This document shows positions 8,318-16,993 of a DNA stretch of 64,000 nucleotides, in pieces. The stretch lies in assembly GCF_034651555.1 (NCBI RefSeq), contig NZ_JAYEEQ010000003.1, positions 124,001 through 188,000 on the forward strand, written 5' to 3'. The notes beneath the pieces were generated by a model. It was given only the letters and a program-made list of their open reading frames with translations. It was not told the origin of the DNA and did no database searches. Numbering within the stretch: the first letter of the stretch is position 1; each line of letters starts with the position of its first letter. This DNA is from Aurantibrevibacter litoralis (GTDB taxonomy: Bacteria > Bacteroidota > Bacteroidia > Flavobacteriales > Flavobacteriaceae). The position numbers and the translations under genes are program-made.

Positions 8318-8738
8318 GATCCAGGGTATATAACCCACTATTTTTTAATACGAAACCCAGCTTTTGATAGAGTGCAATGGCAGCGATACGGTGGTGACCG
8401 GTATATAGTAAAAGGGATGTTACCTTAAGATTTAGGGCTTCTTCCACTACCTTTTGCATCAGGGCACGCCCAATGCCTCGTCCTCTATGATTTTTATCCA
8501 CCACCACATCTTCTATCATTCCTTTATGACCCGAAATAACGCGGTAGGTGGCCACAGAGGCCATCCCTACAAGGGTGCCATTGAACTCGCACACCACCAG
8601 AATAATGCTATTGTCTTTTTTTAAAATCGCTTCAAGAGGTATTGTCGCTATATTGGGGTTAAGTTGTTGAAAAAGCCCAATAATTTCATTGCGCAGTGCA
8701 GGCGTATAGTCTTCGGAGGTTAATCTTTTAAGGTTCAT
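8295..8738 (-). CDS. GNAT-family N-acetyltransferase
   Basis: This 147-residue protein shows the GNAT acetyl-CoA binding motif A, VVDKNHRGRGIGRALMQ (near residues 79-95), preceded by GMIEDV, and the motif B segment ALYQKLGF. It transfers an acetyl group from acetyl-CoA to an unknown amine. Its start overlaps the end of the upstream membrane-anchored gene by four bases (ATGA type), so the two are translationally coupled. The 3' end overlaps the convergent S24 repressor gene. The substrate cannot be predicted. Confidence 0.9.
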   Translation of the reverse strand: MNLKRLTSEDYTPALRNEIIGLFQQLNPNIATIPLEAILKKDNSIILVVCEFNGTLVGMASVATYRVISGHKGMIEDVVVDKNHRGRGIGRALMQKVVEEALNLKVTSLLLYTGHHRIAAIALYQKLGFVLKNSGLYTLDLNSKPVV

Positions 8739-9442
8739 GGCGTATAGGCTTTAACATTCCCCATGTCCAAGGTTATAGGACCAAGTTGGTGCGAACTTGG
8801 CAAAAAGGCACCACTTTCCAAAATTCTCCAATCGTCCCAAGTGGCCTTTAAACCACCAATAGGAATTATGTTTACCCACATTTTAAAACTTTCCGGAAAA
8901 CCATTTTCATTTAATTTCCAAAGATAGGAATCTCCCGGGGTACTGCCACCTGTGGTGTAGGTAACCAATAAACCTAGTGTGCCATCTGGCATGTGCACAC
9001 TACGGCGTTCGGTGCCGGCATCAAAAACCTTAAAGGGAGCTACCAGCCAAAAAGAGTCATTGTTAAAATAAGAAATCGCAGTAGCGATGCGCTTGGCTTT
9101 TTCACTTCCAGAAACCGGGTGCTTGTTTTTAAGCACGGTACTTTTTGCGTGGTTTTGTAGATGTAAGTCTACCACATAAGTGTCCCATGCAACCCTAACT
9201 GTACTATTTTTTTTATCCCAAAAATACCTGTGTTTTCCGCCGGCAAAAGTCCATTCCAAAAATTGAGTCTTCTCGTAAGCACTATAATTAATGGCCTCTA
9301 GCATTTTGTAAGCTAATTGATCGGCTTCGGCTCCGGAAGTGCCCTTGGGCAATGGTTCGTTATACATGAAGTAAAGGATTCCAAAGATTGCGATGACCAA
9401 AACAATCAATCCCAAAGCAATTTTTAATATTTTTTTTAGCAT
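8735..9442 (-). CDS. Membrane-anchored conserved hypothetical protein
   Basis: The 235-residue product has one N-terminal hydrophobic helix (near residues 5-28, ILKIALGLIVLVIAIFGIL) and a periplasmic-type domain rich in aromatic residues (EWTFAGGKHRYFWDKK; SYLWKLNENGFPESFKMW). No catalytic signature is recognised. The pattern of tryptophans and beta-strands resembles lipid- or ligand-binding folds common in flavobacterial hypothetical proteins, but that is only an impression. It is coupled by a four-base overlap to the GNAT gene downstream. Confidence 0.75.
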   Translation of the reverse strand: MLKKILKIALGLIVLVIAIFGILYFMYNEPLPKGTSGAEADQLAYKMLEAINYSAYEKTQFLEWTFAGGKHRYFWDKKNSTVRVAWDTYVVDLHLQNHAKSTVLKNKHPVSGSEKAKRIATAISYFNNDSFWLVAPFKVFDAGTERRSVHMPDGTLGLLVTYTTGGSTPGDSYLWKLNENGFPESFKMWVNIIPIGGLKATWDDWRILESGAFLPSSHQLGPITLDMGNVKAYTP

Positions 9443-9520
9443 CTCACTATGGTTAAGAAAGCAGGAAAAATGAAGGCGATGGGTATACTGTTGCCAATAA
9501 AACCAAACCGCAATGAAACG

Positions 9521-10174
9521 TTATTGGTGTGCACTACCTTTCACTTCTTTTTCTAAATGATCCAAATAAAGTATGCCGTTGAGATGGTCTATTTCGTGCT
9601 GAAAAATGACCGCGGTAAAGGCTTCTACCATTTCGGTAACCTGCGTATTTTCAAGGGTATCGTATTCTAGCAATAGGGCATACGCACGTGTTTTAGTGGT
9701 ATCCCTACGATCCGGGATAGAAAGACAACCTTCTAGACAATCTTGTGTCATTTTAGAATACTGAACTATTTTAGGGTTTAGGTACACTTCAAAAGGCATA
9801 TGTTCCTTATCAAATCGTTGCACCCAAATAATATTTTTTAAAATGCCTACTTGAGGCGCAGCAATACCCACCCCCAGTGACATACTGTCTCTTACGGTGG
9901 CAAACAGACGTTTAATAAAATGGGTCAGTACAGGATCCTTAGGATTCACGATTACCGGTTCACTTTTAGTACGTAATAAAATAGAATCTGATGCTTTGTT
10001 TATTTTGAAAACCCGCATAGGCTGACTACTGTCTCCGGCCATAATCATCTCCATTTGCGCCGCTGTAAAATTGCTTTCAAAATGAGGGTTCTGTACTTTT
10101 TGTCCACCAGAACAACCGATTATGGCAAGCATCAAAAGTGCGACGTAAAAAAGGGTAATGGATTTTTGTTTCAT
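9521..10174 (-). CDS. Peptide deformylase-family lipoprotein
   Basis: The protein (217 residues) contains all three metal and active-site motifs of peptide deformylase: GVGIAAPQ at 101-108, EGCLS at 148-152 and HEIDH at 193-197. Unlike the housekeeping enzyme it starts with a lipoprotein signal peptide ending in IIGC, with the lipidated cysteine at position 21, so it should sit outside the cytoplasm. Deformylation of nascent N-formyl peptides happens in the cytosol, so the role here is unclear. It could process peptides in the periplasm. The family and the signal are clear; location and function are inferred. Confidence 0.88.
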   Translation of the reverse strand: MKQKSITLFYVALLMLAIIGCSGGQKVQNPHFESNFTAAQMEMIMAGDSSQPMRVFKINKASDSILLRTKSEPVIVNPKDPVLTHFIKRLFATVRDSMSLGVGIAAPQVGILKNIIWVQRFDKEHMPFEVYLNPKIVQYSKMTQDCLEGCLSIPDRRDTTKTRAYALLLEYDTLENTQVTEMVEAFTAVIFQHEIDHLNGILYLDHLEKEVKGSAHQ

Positions 10175-10195
10175 AGTGTATTGAAGATCATTCCG

Positions 10196-10203
10196 TAAAG
10201 ATA
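10196..10203 (-). promoter_or_regulatory. -7 element of the deformylase lipoprotein gene
   Basis: The minus strand reads TATCTTTA, one mismatch from TAnnTTTG, about 22 bases before the ATG at 10174. No convincing -33 TTG was seen. Confidence 0.35.
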
Positions 10204-10313
10204 CAGAATGTAGGTTTAATTCTTTTATGGAAGCTTCGGTGCTATTTTAAGAATAGGGGTTTAGATCATGCCGTTGAGGTTGTTACAAAAAAGGTGTTAG
10301 ATGGCGTTCCGTG

Positions 10314-10724
10314 TCACCAAGAGATCGTCCGCAACTTAGGGTCGATTATTTCAATATAAATCGATGTTGTTTCAACAGGTAACAGAGAAGCAATTTTCTC
10401 TGGCCACTCCATAAAAACCCACGCCTTTTGGTCCAAATACTCTTCCAGACCCATATCTAGCGCCTCCATTTCATTCTTTAAACGGTAAAAGTCAAAATGA
10501 TAGCCCAACAACGTACCGTCTGTACAATGATACTCATTAACCAATCCAAAGGTGGGACTGTTGGCATTACCGGCTCCACCGAGTTCTTTTACCAACGCTT
10601 TTATCAAGGTGGTTTTCCCAGCTCCCATGGCACCATGAAAAGCCAAAACTTTGCTGGGTACACGAGCAATAAGTTCTGTTACAACCTTGGGAAGGTCTTT
10701 TTCCGTATAAGTTAGGGTAGGCAT
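10314..10724 (-). CDS. tsaE: tRNA threonylcarbamoyladenosine biosynthesis ATPase TsaE
   Basis: TsaE works with TsaB, TsaC and TsaD to make t6A37 on ANN-decoding tRNAs in the cytoplasm. The 136-residue protein has Walker A GAMGAGKTTL at 31-40, the switch SPTFGLVNEY, HFDFYRL and the family motif VFMEWPEKI. Length and motif order are normal. A good promoter lies upstream at 10763-10791. The gene stands between porX and the deformylase lipoprotein on the same strand, with gaps of over 100 bases on each side. Confidence 0.95.
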   Translation of the reverse strand: MPTLTYTEKDLPKVVTELIARVPSKVLAFHGAMGAGKTTLIKALVKELGGAGNANSPTFGLVNEYHCTDGTLLGYHFDFYRLKNEMEALDMGLEEYLDQKAWVFMEWPEKIASLLPVETTSIYIEIIDPKLRTISW

Positions 10725-10762
10725 TAAGAAAACATTATATTCTTGGCTGTTTACAGAGGGCT

Positions 10763-10791
10763 CAAAGGTATAAAAAACAAGGAAATTTCAA
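10763..10791 (-). promoter_or_regulatory. Promoter of tsaE
   Basis: On the minus strand TTG (10791-10789) is followed after 18 bases by TACCTTTG (10770-10763), a perfect -7 match. The ATG at 10724 lies about 39 bases downstream. This is one of the best Bacteroidota-type promoters in the window. Confidence 0.6.
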
Positions 10792-10846
10792 TCTTGTAAT
10801 TCATGGTTTAAGGAAAAGGTTGTTTTTGTTAATTTATATTTTGGAT

Positions 10847-12391
10847 TTACTTCGGCTCCAAAACTACAAAAGGTACAATCATCTCTTCCAAAGAAACGCC
10901 ACCGTGCTGGTACGTATTTCGGTAATAACTTACATAATGGTTGTAGTTATTGGGGTATGCAAAAAACAGGTCATTCTTGGCAAAAATAAAAGAACTGCTT
11001 ACGTTAATGTTGGGTAAATGTATCTTTTTTGGATCTTTTGCTTCGTACACATCTTTGGTGTCGTAGGTTAAACTTCTGCCGGTTTTATACCTTAGGTTTA
11101 GACTGGTCTCTTTATCGCCTACCACTTTAGAAGGCTGTTTAGCATTTATAGTGCCATGATCGGTGGTAAGAATAATTTGTAATCCCATGGTTTGTGCCTG
11201 TTGAATAATCTCTAATAAAGGCGAATTCTTAAACCAACTTTTGGTTAAAGATCTATAGGCTTTGTCGTTGGCAGCCAATTCTTTAATCACCTCCATTTCG
11301 GTCTTTGCATGCGAAAGCATATCTACAAAATTATAGACAATCACAGTGAGGTCGTTGTCTTTTTGCGATTTAAAAGTTTGTGACAACTGCTTACCTTGTT
11401 TCAGGCTACTAATTTTATGGTATTCCCATCGTACATCTTTGCCTAAACGTTTTAATTGTTCCCCCAAAAATTCGGCTTCAAACAAATTTTTACCGCCATC
11501 TTCCGTATCGTTTTTCCACCATTTCGGGTATTTTTTTTCCATATCGGCTGGCATTAATCCAGCAAATATAGCATTACGGGCATATTGGGTAGCGGTGGGT
11601 AATATGCTGTAATAAGAGCGCTCCTTTATTTTTTTATAGTAGGCCGCAAAACTATCCTCAATGCCAAGCCACTGATCGTATCGCAAATTATCGATGACAA
11701 TCAATAAGGTTTTTTTTTGAGGCAACTCGGGTATAATGTATTCCTTAAAAAGGGTATGCGACATCACCGGGGCATCATTTTCGGAAAACCAATCGGCATA
11801 GTTTTTTTCGATAAATTTCCCAAATTGTTGATTGGCTTCTGTTTTCTGCGATTCCAATATTTCAAACATATTAGAATCCTCAATTTCTTCCAAGCGCAAT
11901 TCCCATGAAATCAATTTCTTATAAAGATCTGCCCATTCTTCGTGGCTGTTTACCACAGCCAGTTCCATGGCTATTTTCCGGAATTCTTGCTGATAATTAG
12001 ATGTTGTTTTTTCTGATACCAAACGCGAATGATCCAGGCTTTTTTTTAGGGACAGCAAAATTTGATTGGGATTCACGGGTTTGATAAGGTAATCGGCGAT
12101 TTTAGAACCAATGGCTTCTTCCATAATCATCTCTTCCTCACTTTTCGTGATCATTACCACAGGAATGGAATTGTCTATGTTCTTAATTTCAGTCAACGTT
12201 TCTAAGCCGGAAATACCGGGCATATTTTCATCTAAAAACACAATGTCTATCCTTTGTCTTTCTATTTCCTCTAGTGCTTCTCGTCCGCTTTTACAGGTAA
12301 TTACTCGATAATTTTTATTCTCCAAAAAAAAGATGTGTGGCTTCAATAAATCAATTTCGTCATCGGCCCACAGTATGGTTATTCTACTCAT
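10847..12391 (-). CDS. porX: PorX-type response regulator with PglZ domain
   Basis: From the ATG at 12391 the protein has 514 residues. Residues 1-120 form a receiver domain (acidic pair DD at 10-11, phospho-acceptor Asp54 in VFLDENMPG, TK and KP further on). The C-terminal half is a PglZ domain of the alkaline-phosphatase superfamily (LLIVIDNLRYDQW; ILTTDHGTI). This architecture is that of PorX, which with the kinase PorY controls type IX secretion genes in Porphyromonas and is conserved in flavobacteria, where the PglZ part acts on oligonucleotides. No porY is adjacent. A further-upstream start at 12463 would add a non-conserved extension. Confidence 0.92.
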   Translation of the reverse strand: MSRITILWADDEIDLLKPHIFFLENKNYRVITCKSGREALEEIERQRIDIVFLDENMPGISGLETLTEIKNIDNSIPVVMITKSEEEMIMEEAIGSKIADYLIKPVNPNQILLSLKKSLDHSRLVSEKTTSNYQQEFRKIAMELAVVNSHEEWADLYKKLISWELRLEEIEDSNMFEILESQKTEANQQFGKFIEKNYADWFSENDAPVMSHTLFKEYIIPELPQKKTLLIVIDNLRYDQWLGIEDSFAAYYKKIKERSYYSILPTATQYARNAIFAGLMPADMEKKYPKWWKNDTEDGGKNLFEAEFLGEQLKRLGKDVRWEYHKISSLKQGKQLSQTFKSQKDNDLTVIVYNFVDMLSHAKTEMEVIKELAANDKAYRSLTKSWFKNSPLLEIIQQAQTMGLQIILTTDHGTINAKQPSKVVGDKETSLNLRYKTGRSLTYDTKDVYEAKDPKKIHLPNINVSSSFIFAKNDLFFAYPNNYNHYVSYYRNTYQHGGVSLEEMIVPFVVLEPK

Positions 12392-12435
12392 TCTAAATAG
12401 GTATTTTGCAGCAATTAATAGGATGTAGTATGTGG

Positions 12436-12443
12436 CAAAAATA
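12436..12443 (-). promoter_or_regulatory. -7 element of porX
   Basis: The minus strand reads TATTTTTG, a perfect TAnnTTTG, about 44 bases before the porX ATG at 12391. The divergent HD gene has its own element 50 bases away. Confidence 0.45.
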
Positions 12444-12492
12444 ATCGAAGATATGGCGCGCATTTCCCATTCCCGATCTCAACGCAATTGCC

Positions 12493-12500
12493 TAACTTTG
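12493..12500 (+). promoter_or_regulatory. -7 element of the HD-domain gene
   Basis: TAACTTTG matches TAnnTTTG perfectly and predicts transcription starting near 12506. This supports the TTG at 12527 rather than the TTG at 12488 as the start codon of the downstream gene. Confidence 0.45.
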
Positions 12501-12526
12501 GTTTTTTGATTGTAAAAACATTTATT

Positions 12527-13756
12527 TTGACAAAATCGAACAAACTTAAAATTTTTAATGACCCAATTTACGGATTTATTACCATACCAAGTACACTCAT
12601 TTTTAACCTGATTGCCCAACCTTATTTTCAAAGACTGCGCCGCATTTCGCAAATGGGACTTTCTTATTTGGTATATCCCGGAGCGCATCATACCCGTTTT
12701 CATCACGCTTTGGGTAGTATGCATTTAATGCAACAGGCCATTCAAGTACTTCGTTTTAAAGGAGTTGAAATATCTGAAGCTGAAGAAGAGGGGCTTTTAT
12801 GTGCCATTTTATTGCACGATATGGGGCATGGGCCCTTTTCGCATGCCATGGAAAATAGTATTGTGACCAATGTGAGTCACGAACACATTTCATTGCTGTT
12901 TATGCAACTATTGAACCAGAAGTTTAACGGGAGTTTAACGCTTGCGCTCGACATTTTTAAAGGAGTGCATCCAAAGAAATTTTTAAATCAGTTGGTGTCC
13001 AGCCAACTAGATATGGATCGGTTAGACTATCTTAAAAGAGACAGTTTTTATACCGGTGTAGCCGAGGGAAATATTAATGCCGAACGCCTAATTACGATGT
13101 TACACGTAGTTAAGGGCGATTTGGTAGTAGAAGAGAAGGGCATTTATTCTGTTGAGAAATTTTTAATGGCAAGGCGATTTATGTATTGGCAGGTGTACCT
13201 TCACAAAACCGGTCTTGTGGCAGAACAGCTTTTAATTCGCGCCTTACAACGTGCCAAGAGCCTTATGGGGCAAGGCGTGGCACTTGAAGGGAGTAGCGGA
13301 CTGCTTTTTTTTATGCAAAACACTATTAATAAAGACCATTTGGACGCCGCTACCTTAGCGCTTTTTGCCCAACTTGATGATGTGGATATTTTGGGTGCGT
13401 TAAAAGCATGGCAATACCATCCGGATTTTGTGTTGTCTAAACTATGTACTATGTTGGTAAATAGGGAGCTGCTTAAAACAAAAATGCGAACACAACCTTT
13501 TAGTGCAGAAAAGGTAGAAAAGTGTAAAAAGGCATTTCAACAGCGGCATGACCTTTCCTCCGAAGAGGCTGCCTACTTTGTGTTTTCGGGTAGGGTGACG
13601 AACACTGCATATAATCCCAACTATCAAACAATTCGTATTCTTAAAAGAAACGGAAAATTACAGGATATAGCCAAAGCCTCCGACCATGTCAATATTAGAG
13701 CCCTCTCTAAGGAAGTGACAAAATATTATATGTGTTTTCCCAAGGAGGGAGTTTAA
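12527..13756 (+). CDS. HD-domain phosphohydrolase (dNTPase-like)
   Basis: A roughly 409-residue cytoplasmic HD hydrolase. It begins KLKIFNDPIYGFITI, carries the metal-binding set in RFHHALG (near 57-63), LLHDMGHGPFSHAME (near 96-110) and the distal DMDRLDYLKRD. This matches SAMHD1-like bacterial proteins, many of which cleave dNTPs to nucleoside and triphosphate; its own substrate is not known. No ATG is available at the conserved start. TTG at 12527 (giving MTKSNKLKIF) fits homologous N-termini and the -7 element at 12493-12500, while TTG at 12488 would overlap that element. The gene ends 23 bases before lpxD. Confidence 0.85.
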   Translation: MTKSNKLKIFNDPIYGFITIPSTLIFNLIAQPYFQRLRRISQMGLSYLVYPGAHHTRFHHALGSMHLMQQAIQVLRFKGVEISEAEEEGLLCAILLHDMGHGPFSHAMENSIVTNVSHEHISLLFMQLLNQKFNGSLTLALDIFKGVHPKKFLNQLVSSQLDMDRLDYLKRDSFYTGVAEGNINAERLITMLHVVKGDLVVEEKGIYSVEKFLMARRFMYWQVYLHKTGLVAEQLLIRALQRAKSLMGQGVALEGSSGLLFFMQNTINKDHLDAATLALFAQLDDVDILGALKAWQYHPDFVLSKLCTMLVNRELLKTKMRTQPFSAEKVEKCKKAFQQRHDLSSEEAAYFVFSGRVTNTAYNPNYQTIRILKRNGKLQDIAKASDHVNIRALSKEVTKYYMCFPKEGV

Positions 13757-13766
13757 CAATTTTTCT

Positions 13767-13774
13767 TACTTTTG
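13767..13774 (+). promoter_or_regulatory. -7 element of the lpxD operon
   Basis: TACTTTTG matches TAnnTTTG perfectly but ends only 5 bases before the lpxD ATG at 13780. If used, it gives a leaderless or nearly leaderless mRNA. No TTG stands at -33. Confidence 0.45.
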
Positions 13775-13779
13775 TCACC

Positions 13780-14793
13780 ATGGAATTTACCGCTAGTCAA
13801 ATTGCAGGCATCTTAGAAGGGGAGGTCGAAGGAAATCCCGATGTAGCCGTTCATAAACTTGCTAAAATAGAGGAAGGAGAAACAGGATCGCTTACGTTTT
13901 TGGCCAATCCAAAGTACACCTCTTTTATTTATACGACAAAGGCGTCCATAACCATAGTGAACAAAGACTTTATTCCCGATCAGCTCATAAACACCACACT
14001 GATTAAAGTGGAAGACGCCTATAAATCCTTTTCTAAACTTTTAGAGTATTACAATCAGGTAAAAAACAATAAGGTGGGAATAGAAAATCCGGTGTTTGTA
14101 TCGGATAACGTAACCTATGGTTCTGAATTTTATTTAGGGGCATTTTCGTACGTGGGTGCCAATGTTAATTTGGGCAACAACGTAAAGATATATCCCAATG
14201 TATATATTGGTGATAATGTAACTATTGGAAACAACGTTACTGTTTTTGCAGGAGCCAAAATTTACTCCGAAACGGAAATTGGGAACAATTGTGTAATACA
14301 TAGTGGGGTAATTTTGGGAGCAGACGGTTTCGGATTTAGTCCTAACGAAAATGGTGAATTCACCAAAGTACCGCAAACCGGTAAGGTAATTTTGGAAGAT
14401 GACGTAGATATAGGAGCAGGTACTACCATAGACAGGGCTACTTTAGGCGCAACCATACTGAGAAAGGGTGTAAAGCTAGACAACCAAATACAAGTGGCGC
14501 ATAATGTAGAAATAGGTGCTCACACCGTAATTGCTGCGCAAACAGGGATTGCAGGATCTACAAAAATTGGTAAACATTGTCTTATTGGAGGTCAGGTAGG
14601 TATTGTAGGGCATATTGTTATAGGCGATAGGGTTCGGATACAAGCCCAATCCGGTATAGGCCGAAATGTAAAGGACGATGAAGTGCTACAGGGTTCACCA
14701 GCATTAAATTATGGCGACTATAATAAATCCTATGTGCATTTCAAAAATTTACCGAGGGTAGTTGAAAGAATCGATAAACTTGAAAAAAAATAG
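13780..14793 (+). CDS. lpxD: UDP-3-O-(3-hydroxyacyl)glucosamine N-acyltransferase
   Basis: LpxD adds the N-linked hydroxyacyl chain to the lipid A precursor, using acyl-ACP. The 338-residue protein has an N-terminal uridine-binding domain (TASQIAGILEGEVEG), a left-handed beta-helix of hexapeptide repeats (SIGNN-type IGNNVT turns) and the catalytic-histidine segment LDNQIQVAHNVEIG. The GADGFGFSP loop typical of LpxD is present. ATG at 13780 begins MEFTASQ as in homologs; an ATG at 13732 in the same frame lies inside the upstream gene. It leads the lpxD, lpxC/fabZ, lpxA, efp run. Confidence 0.95.
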   Translation: MEFTASQIAGILEGEVEGNPDVAVHKLAKIEEGETGSLTFLANPKYTSFIYTTKASITIVNKDFIPDQLINTTLIKVEDAYKSFSKLLEYYNQVKNNKVGIENPVFVSDNVTYGSEFYLGAFSYVGANVNLGNNVKIYPNVYIGDNVTIGNNVTVFAGAKIYSETEIGNNCVIHSGVILGADGFGFSPNENGEFTKVPQTGKVILEDDVDIGAGTTIDRATLGATILRKGVKLDNQIQVAHNVEIGAHTVIAAQTGIAGSTKIGKHCLIGGQVGIVGHIVIGDRVRIQAQSGIGRNVKDDEVLQGSPALNYGDYNKSYVHFKNLPRVVERIDKLEKK

Positions 14794-14795
14794 GA

Positions 14796-16199
14796 ATGGG
14801 GAATAAAAATACAACCAAGCAAAGAACCATTGCCAAAGAGGTTGAGCTTACAGGCGTTGGGCTGCATACCGGAGAAAATGTAACCTTAAGGTTTGTACCG
14901 GCACCCATTAATCACGGGTATGCTTTTAAGCGCGTAGATCTCGACGGATCGCCCATAATTGAGGCAGATGCCAACTATGTGGTAAATACCCAAAGAGGAA
15001 CCAACCTAGAAAAAAGAGGGGTAAAGATTCAGACCTCAGAGCATGTGCTTGCCGCCTTAGTAGGTTTGGAAATTGATAATGCGATTATTGAACTAAATGC
15101 ACCGGAACCTCCCATTATGGATGGATCCTCAAAATATTTTGTAGAAGCATTGGAGGCTGCCGGGATCGTAGAACAAGAAGCAGAACGCGAAGAATATATC
15201 GTAAAAGAGGTAATTACCTATAAGGATGAAGATTCGGGGAGTGAAATTACGGTTATTCCTTCCGATGACTACCAGATAACCGCCATGGTCGACTTTGGCA
15301 CCAAAGTGCTAGGCACCCAAAACGCTACATTGGATCGCTTATCCGACTTTAAATCGGAAATAGCGAATGCCCGAACTTTTAGTTTTTTGCACGAATTAGA
15401 AATGCTTTTGGAAAATGGATTAATTAAGGGAGGCGACCTTAATAATGCCATAGTATATGTAGATAAGGAGATTTCGGAGGCAACGATGAAGAAATTGCAG
15501 AAAGCCTTTAACAAGGAAAAATTATCCGTAAAACCAAATGGTATATTAGATAATTTAACGCTGCATCAACCCAACGAAGCGGCACGCCATAAATTGTTAG
15601 ATGTCATTGGCGATTTAGCCTTAATTGGTACCCGAGTAAGAGGTAAAATTATCGCCAATAAACCCGGGCACTATATAAATACCCAATTTGCAAAAAAATT
15701 ATCCAAAATAATAAAGTTGGAAAAAAGGAATAGTGTACCTCAGTACGATCTCAACAAAACCCCATTGATGGACATCCATCAAATTATGGCGATGTTGCCC
15801 CACAGACCTCCGTTTTTACTGATCGATCGAATCTTAGAGCTATCAGACAGTCATGTGGTTGGTATGAAAAACGTTACCATGAACGAGCCCTTTTTTATTG
15901 GGCATTTCCCTGGTGCCCCCGTAATGCCCGGCGTACTTCAGGTAGAGGCCATGGCGCAAACTGGAGGTATTCTGGTGCTAAGTACCGTGCCCGATCCTGA
16001 AAATTATCTTACCTTGTTTATGAAAATAGACAATGTAAAGTTTAAACAAAAAGTGTTGCCCGGCGATACCCTTATTTTTCATTGTAGCCTTATTTCGCCA
16101 ATACGAAGAGGAATTTGCCACATGCAAGCCTATGCCTATGCCAATTCCAAACTCGTGTGCGAGGCCGAAATGATGGCTCAAATTGTAAAAAAGCAGTAA
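14796..16199 (+). CDS. lpxC/fabZ: Bifunctional LpxC deacetylase / FabZ dehydratase
   Basis: A natural fusion typical of Bacteroidota. Residues 1-310 are LpxC, the zinc deacetylase that commits UDP-3-O-acyl-GlcNAc to lipid A; zinc ligands are His83 (SEHVLAAL), His265 and Asp269 (HKLLD), with PGHYINT near 290. Residues 325-467 are FabZ, the 3-hydroxyacyl-ACP dehydratase, with catalytic His370 in GHFPGAPVMPG and Glu384 in LQVEAMAQ. Both compete for 3-hydroxyacyl-ACP metabolism, so fusion may balance membrane and lipid A synthesis. It begins 2 bases after lpxD and abuts lpxA (TAAATG). Confidence 0.97.
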   Translation: MGNKNTTKQRTIAKEVELTGVGLHTGENVTLRFVPAPINHGYAFKRVDLDGSPIIEADANYVVNTQRGTNLEKRGVKIQTSEHVLAALVGLEIDNAIIELNAPEPPIMDGSSKYFVEALEAAGIVEQEAEREEYIVKEVITYKDEDSGSEITVIPSDDYQITAMVDFGTKVLGTQNATLDRLSDFKSEIANARTFSFLHELEMLLENGLIKGGDLNNAIVYVDKEISEATMKKLQKAFNKEKLSVKPNGILDNLTLHQPNEAARHKLLDVIGDLALIGTRVRGKIIANKPGHYINTQFAKKLSKIIKLEKRNSVPQYDLNKTPLMDIHQIMAMLPHRPPFLLIDRILELSDSHVVGMKNVTMNEPFFIGHFPGAPVMPGVLQVEAMAQTGGILVLSTVPDPENYLTLFMKIDNVKFKQKVLPGDTLIFHCSLISPIRRGICHMQAYAYANSKLVCEAEMMAQIVKKQ

Positions 16200-16985
16200 A
16201 TGAATCAACCCCTAGCCTATATTCACCCCGGTGCAAAAATAGCGAAGAACGTAGTAGTAGAACCCTTTACCACCATTCACAATAACGTAATCATTGGTGA
16301 AGGCACCTGGATAGGATCAAATGTGACCATCATGGAAGGTGCCCGTATTGGCAAAAATTGTAATATTTTTCCAGGTGCAGTTATTTCGGCACCACCCCAA
16401 GATCTTAAGTACAACGGGGAAGAAACCACGGTAGTAATAGGAAACAATACTACGGTAAGAGAATGCGCAACCATACACAAAGGAACCTCGGATCGGCTAA
16501 AAACCGTCATTGGGAACAACTGCCTTATTATGGCTTATTGCCATATTGCACATGACTGTTTCGTTGGAAACAATTGTATTTTTTCTAACAATTCTACTTT
16601 GGCGGGTCATGTAACCATAGGCGATAATGTAATTCTGGCAGGTTTAGTTGCGGTACACCAATTTGTATCTATAGGAAACCACGCCTTCGTAACCGGCGGA
16701 TCTTTAGTCCGTAAAGACGTACCGCCCTATGTAAAAGCAGCGCGCGAGCCATTATCTTATGTAGGCATCAATTCGGTTGGACTTAGACGTAGGGGATTCG
16801 ATTCTAATAAAATCCGGGAGATACAAAACATCTATCGCATCTTATATCAAAAAAATTATAACAATTCGCAGGCCGTTCGCATTATAGAAGCCGAAATGGA
16901 GGCTACCCCGGAAAGGGACGAAATTTTGCAGTTTATCAGAGATTCGCAACGCGGCATAATGAAAGGATATTTTAGTTTAACGTAA
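16200..16985 (+). CDS. lpxA: Acyl-ACP:UDP-N-acetylglucosamine O-acyltransferase
   Basis: LpxA performs the first step of lipid A synthesis, moving a hydroxyacyl chain from ACP to UDP-GlcNAc. The 261-residue protein begins with the hexapeptide left-handed helix (YIHPGAKIAKNVVVEPF). It contains the active-site histidine segment MAYCHIAHDCFVGNN and the family strand GLVAVHQFVSIG, and ends in the helical C-terminal domain with RGIMKGYF. Its ATG directly follows the lpxC/fabZ stop. The efp gene follows 8 bases later. Confidence 0.96.
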   Translation: MNQPLAYIHPGAKIAKNVVVEPFTTIHNNVIIGEGTWIGSNVTIMEGARIGKNCNIFPGAVISAPPQDLKYNGEETTVVIGNNTTVRECATIHKGTSDRLKTVIGNNCLIMAYCHIAHDCFVGNNCIFSNNSTLAGHVTIGDNVILAGLVAVHQFVSIGNHAFVTGGSLVRKDVPPYVKAAREPLSYVGINSVGLRRRGFDSNKIREIQNIYRILYQKNYNNSQAVRIIEAEMEATPERDEILQFIRDSQRGIMKGYFSLT

Positions 16986-16993
16986 CACAATAT

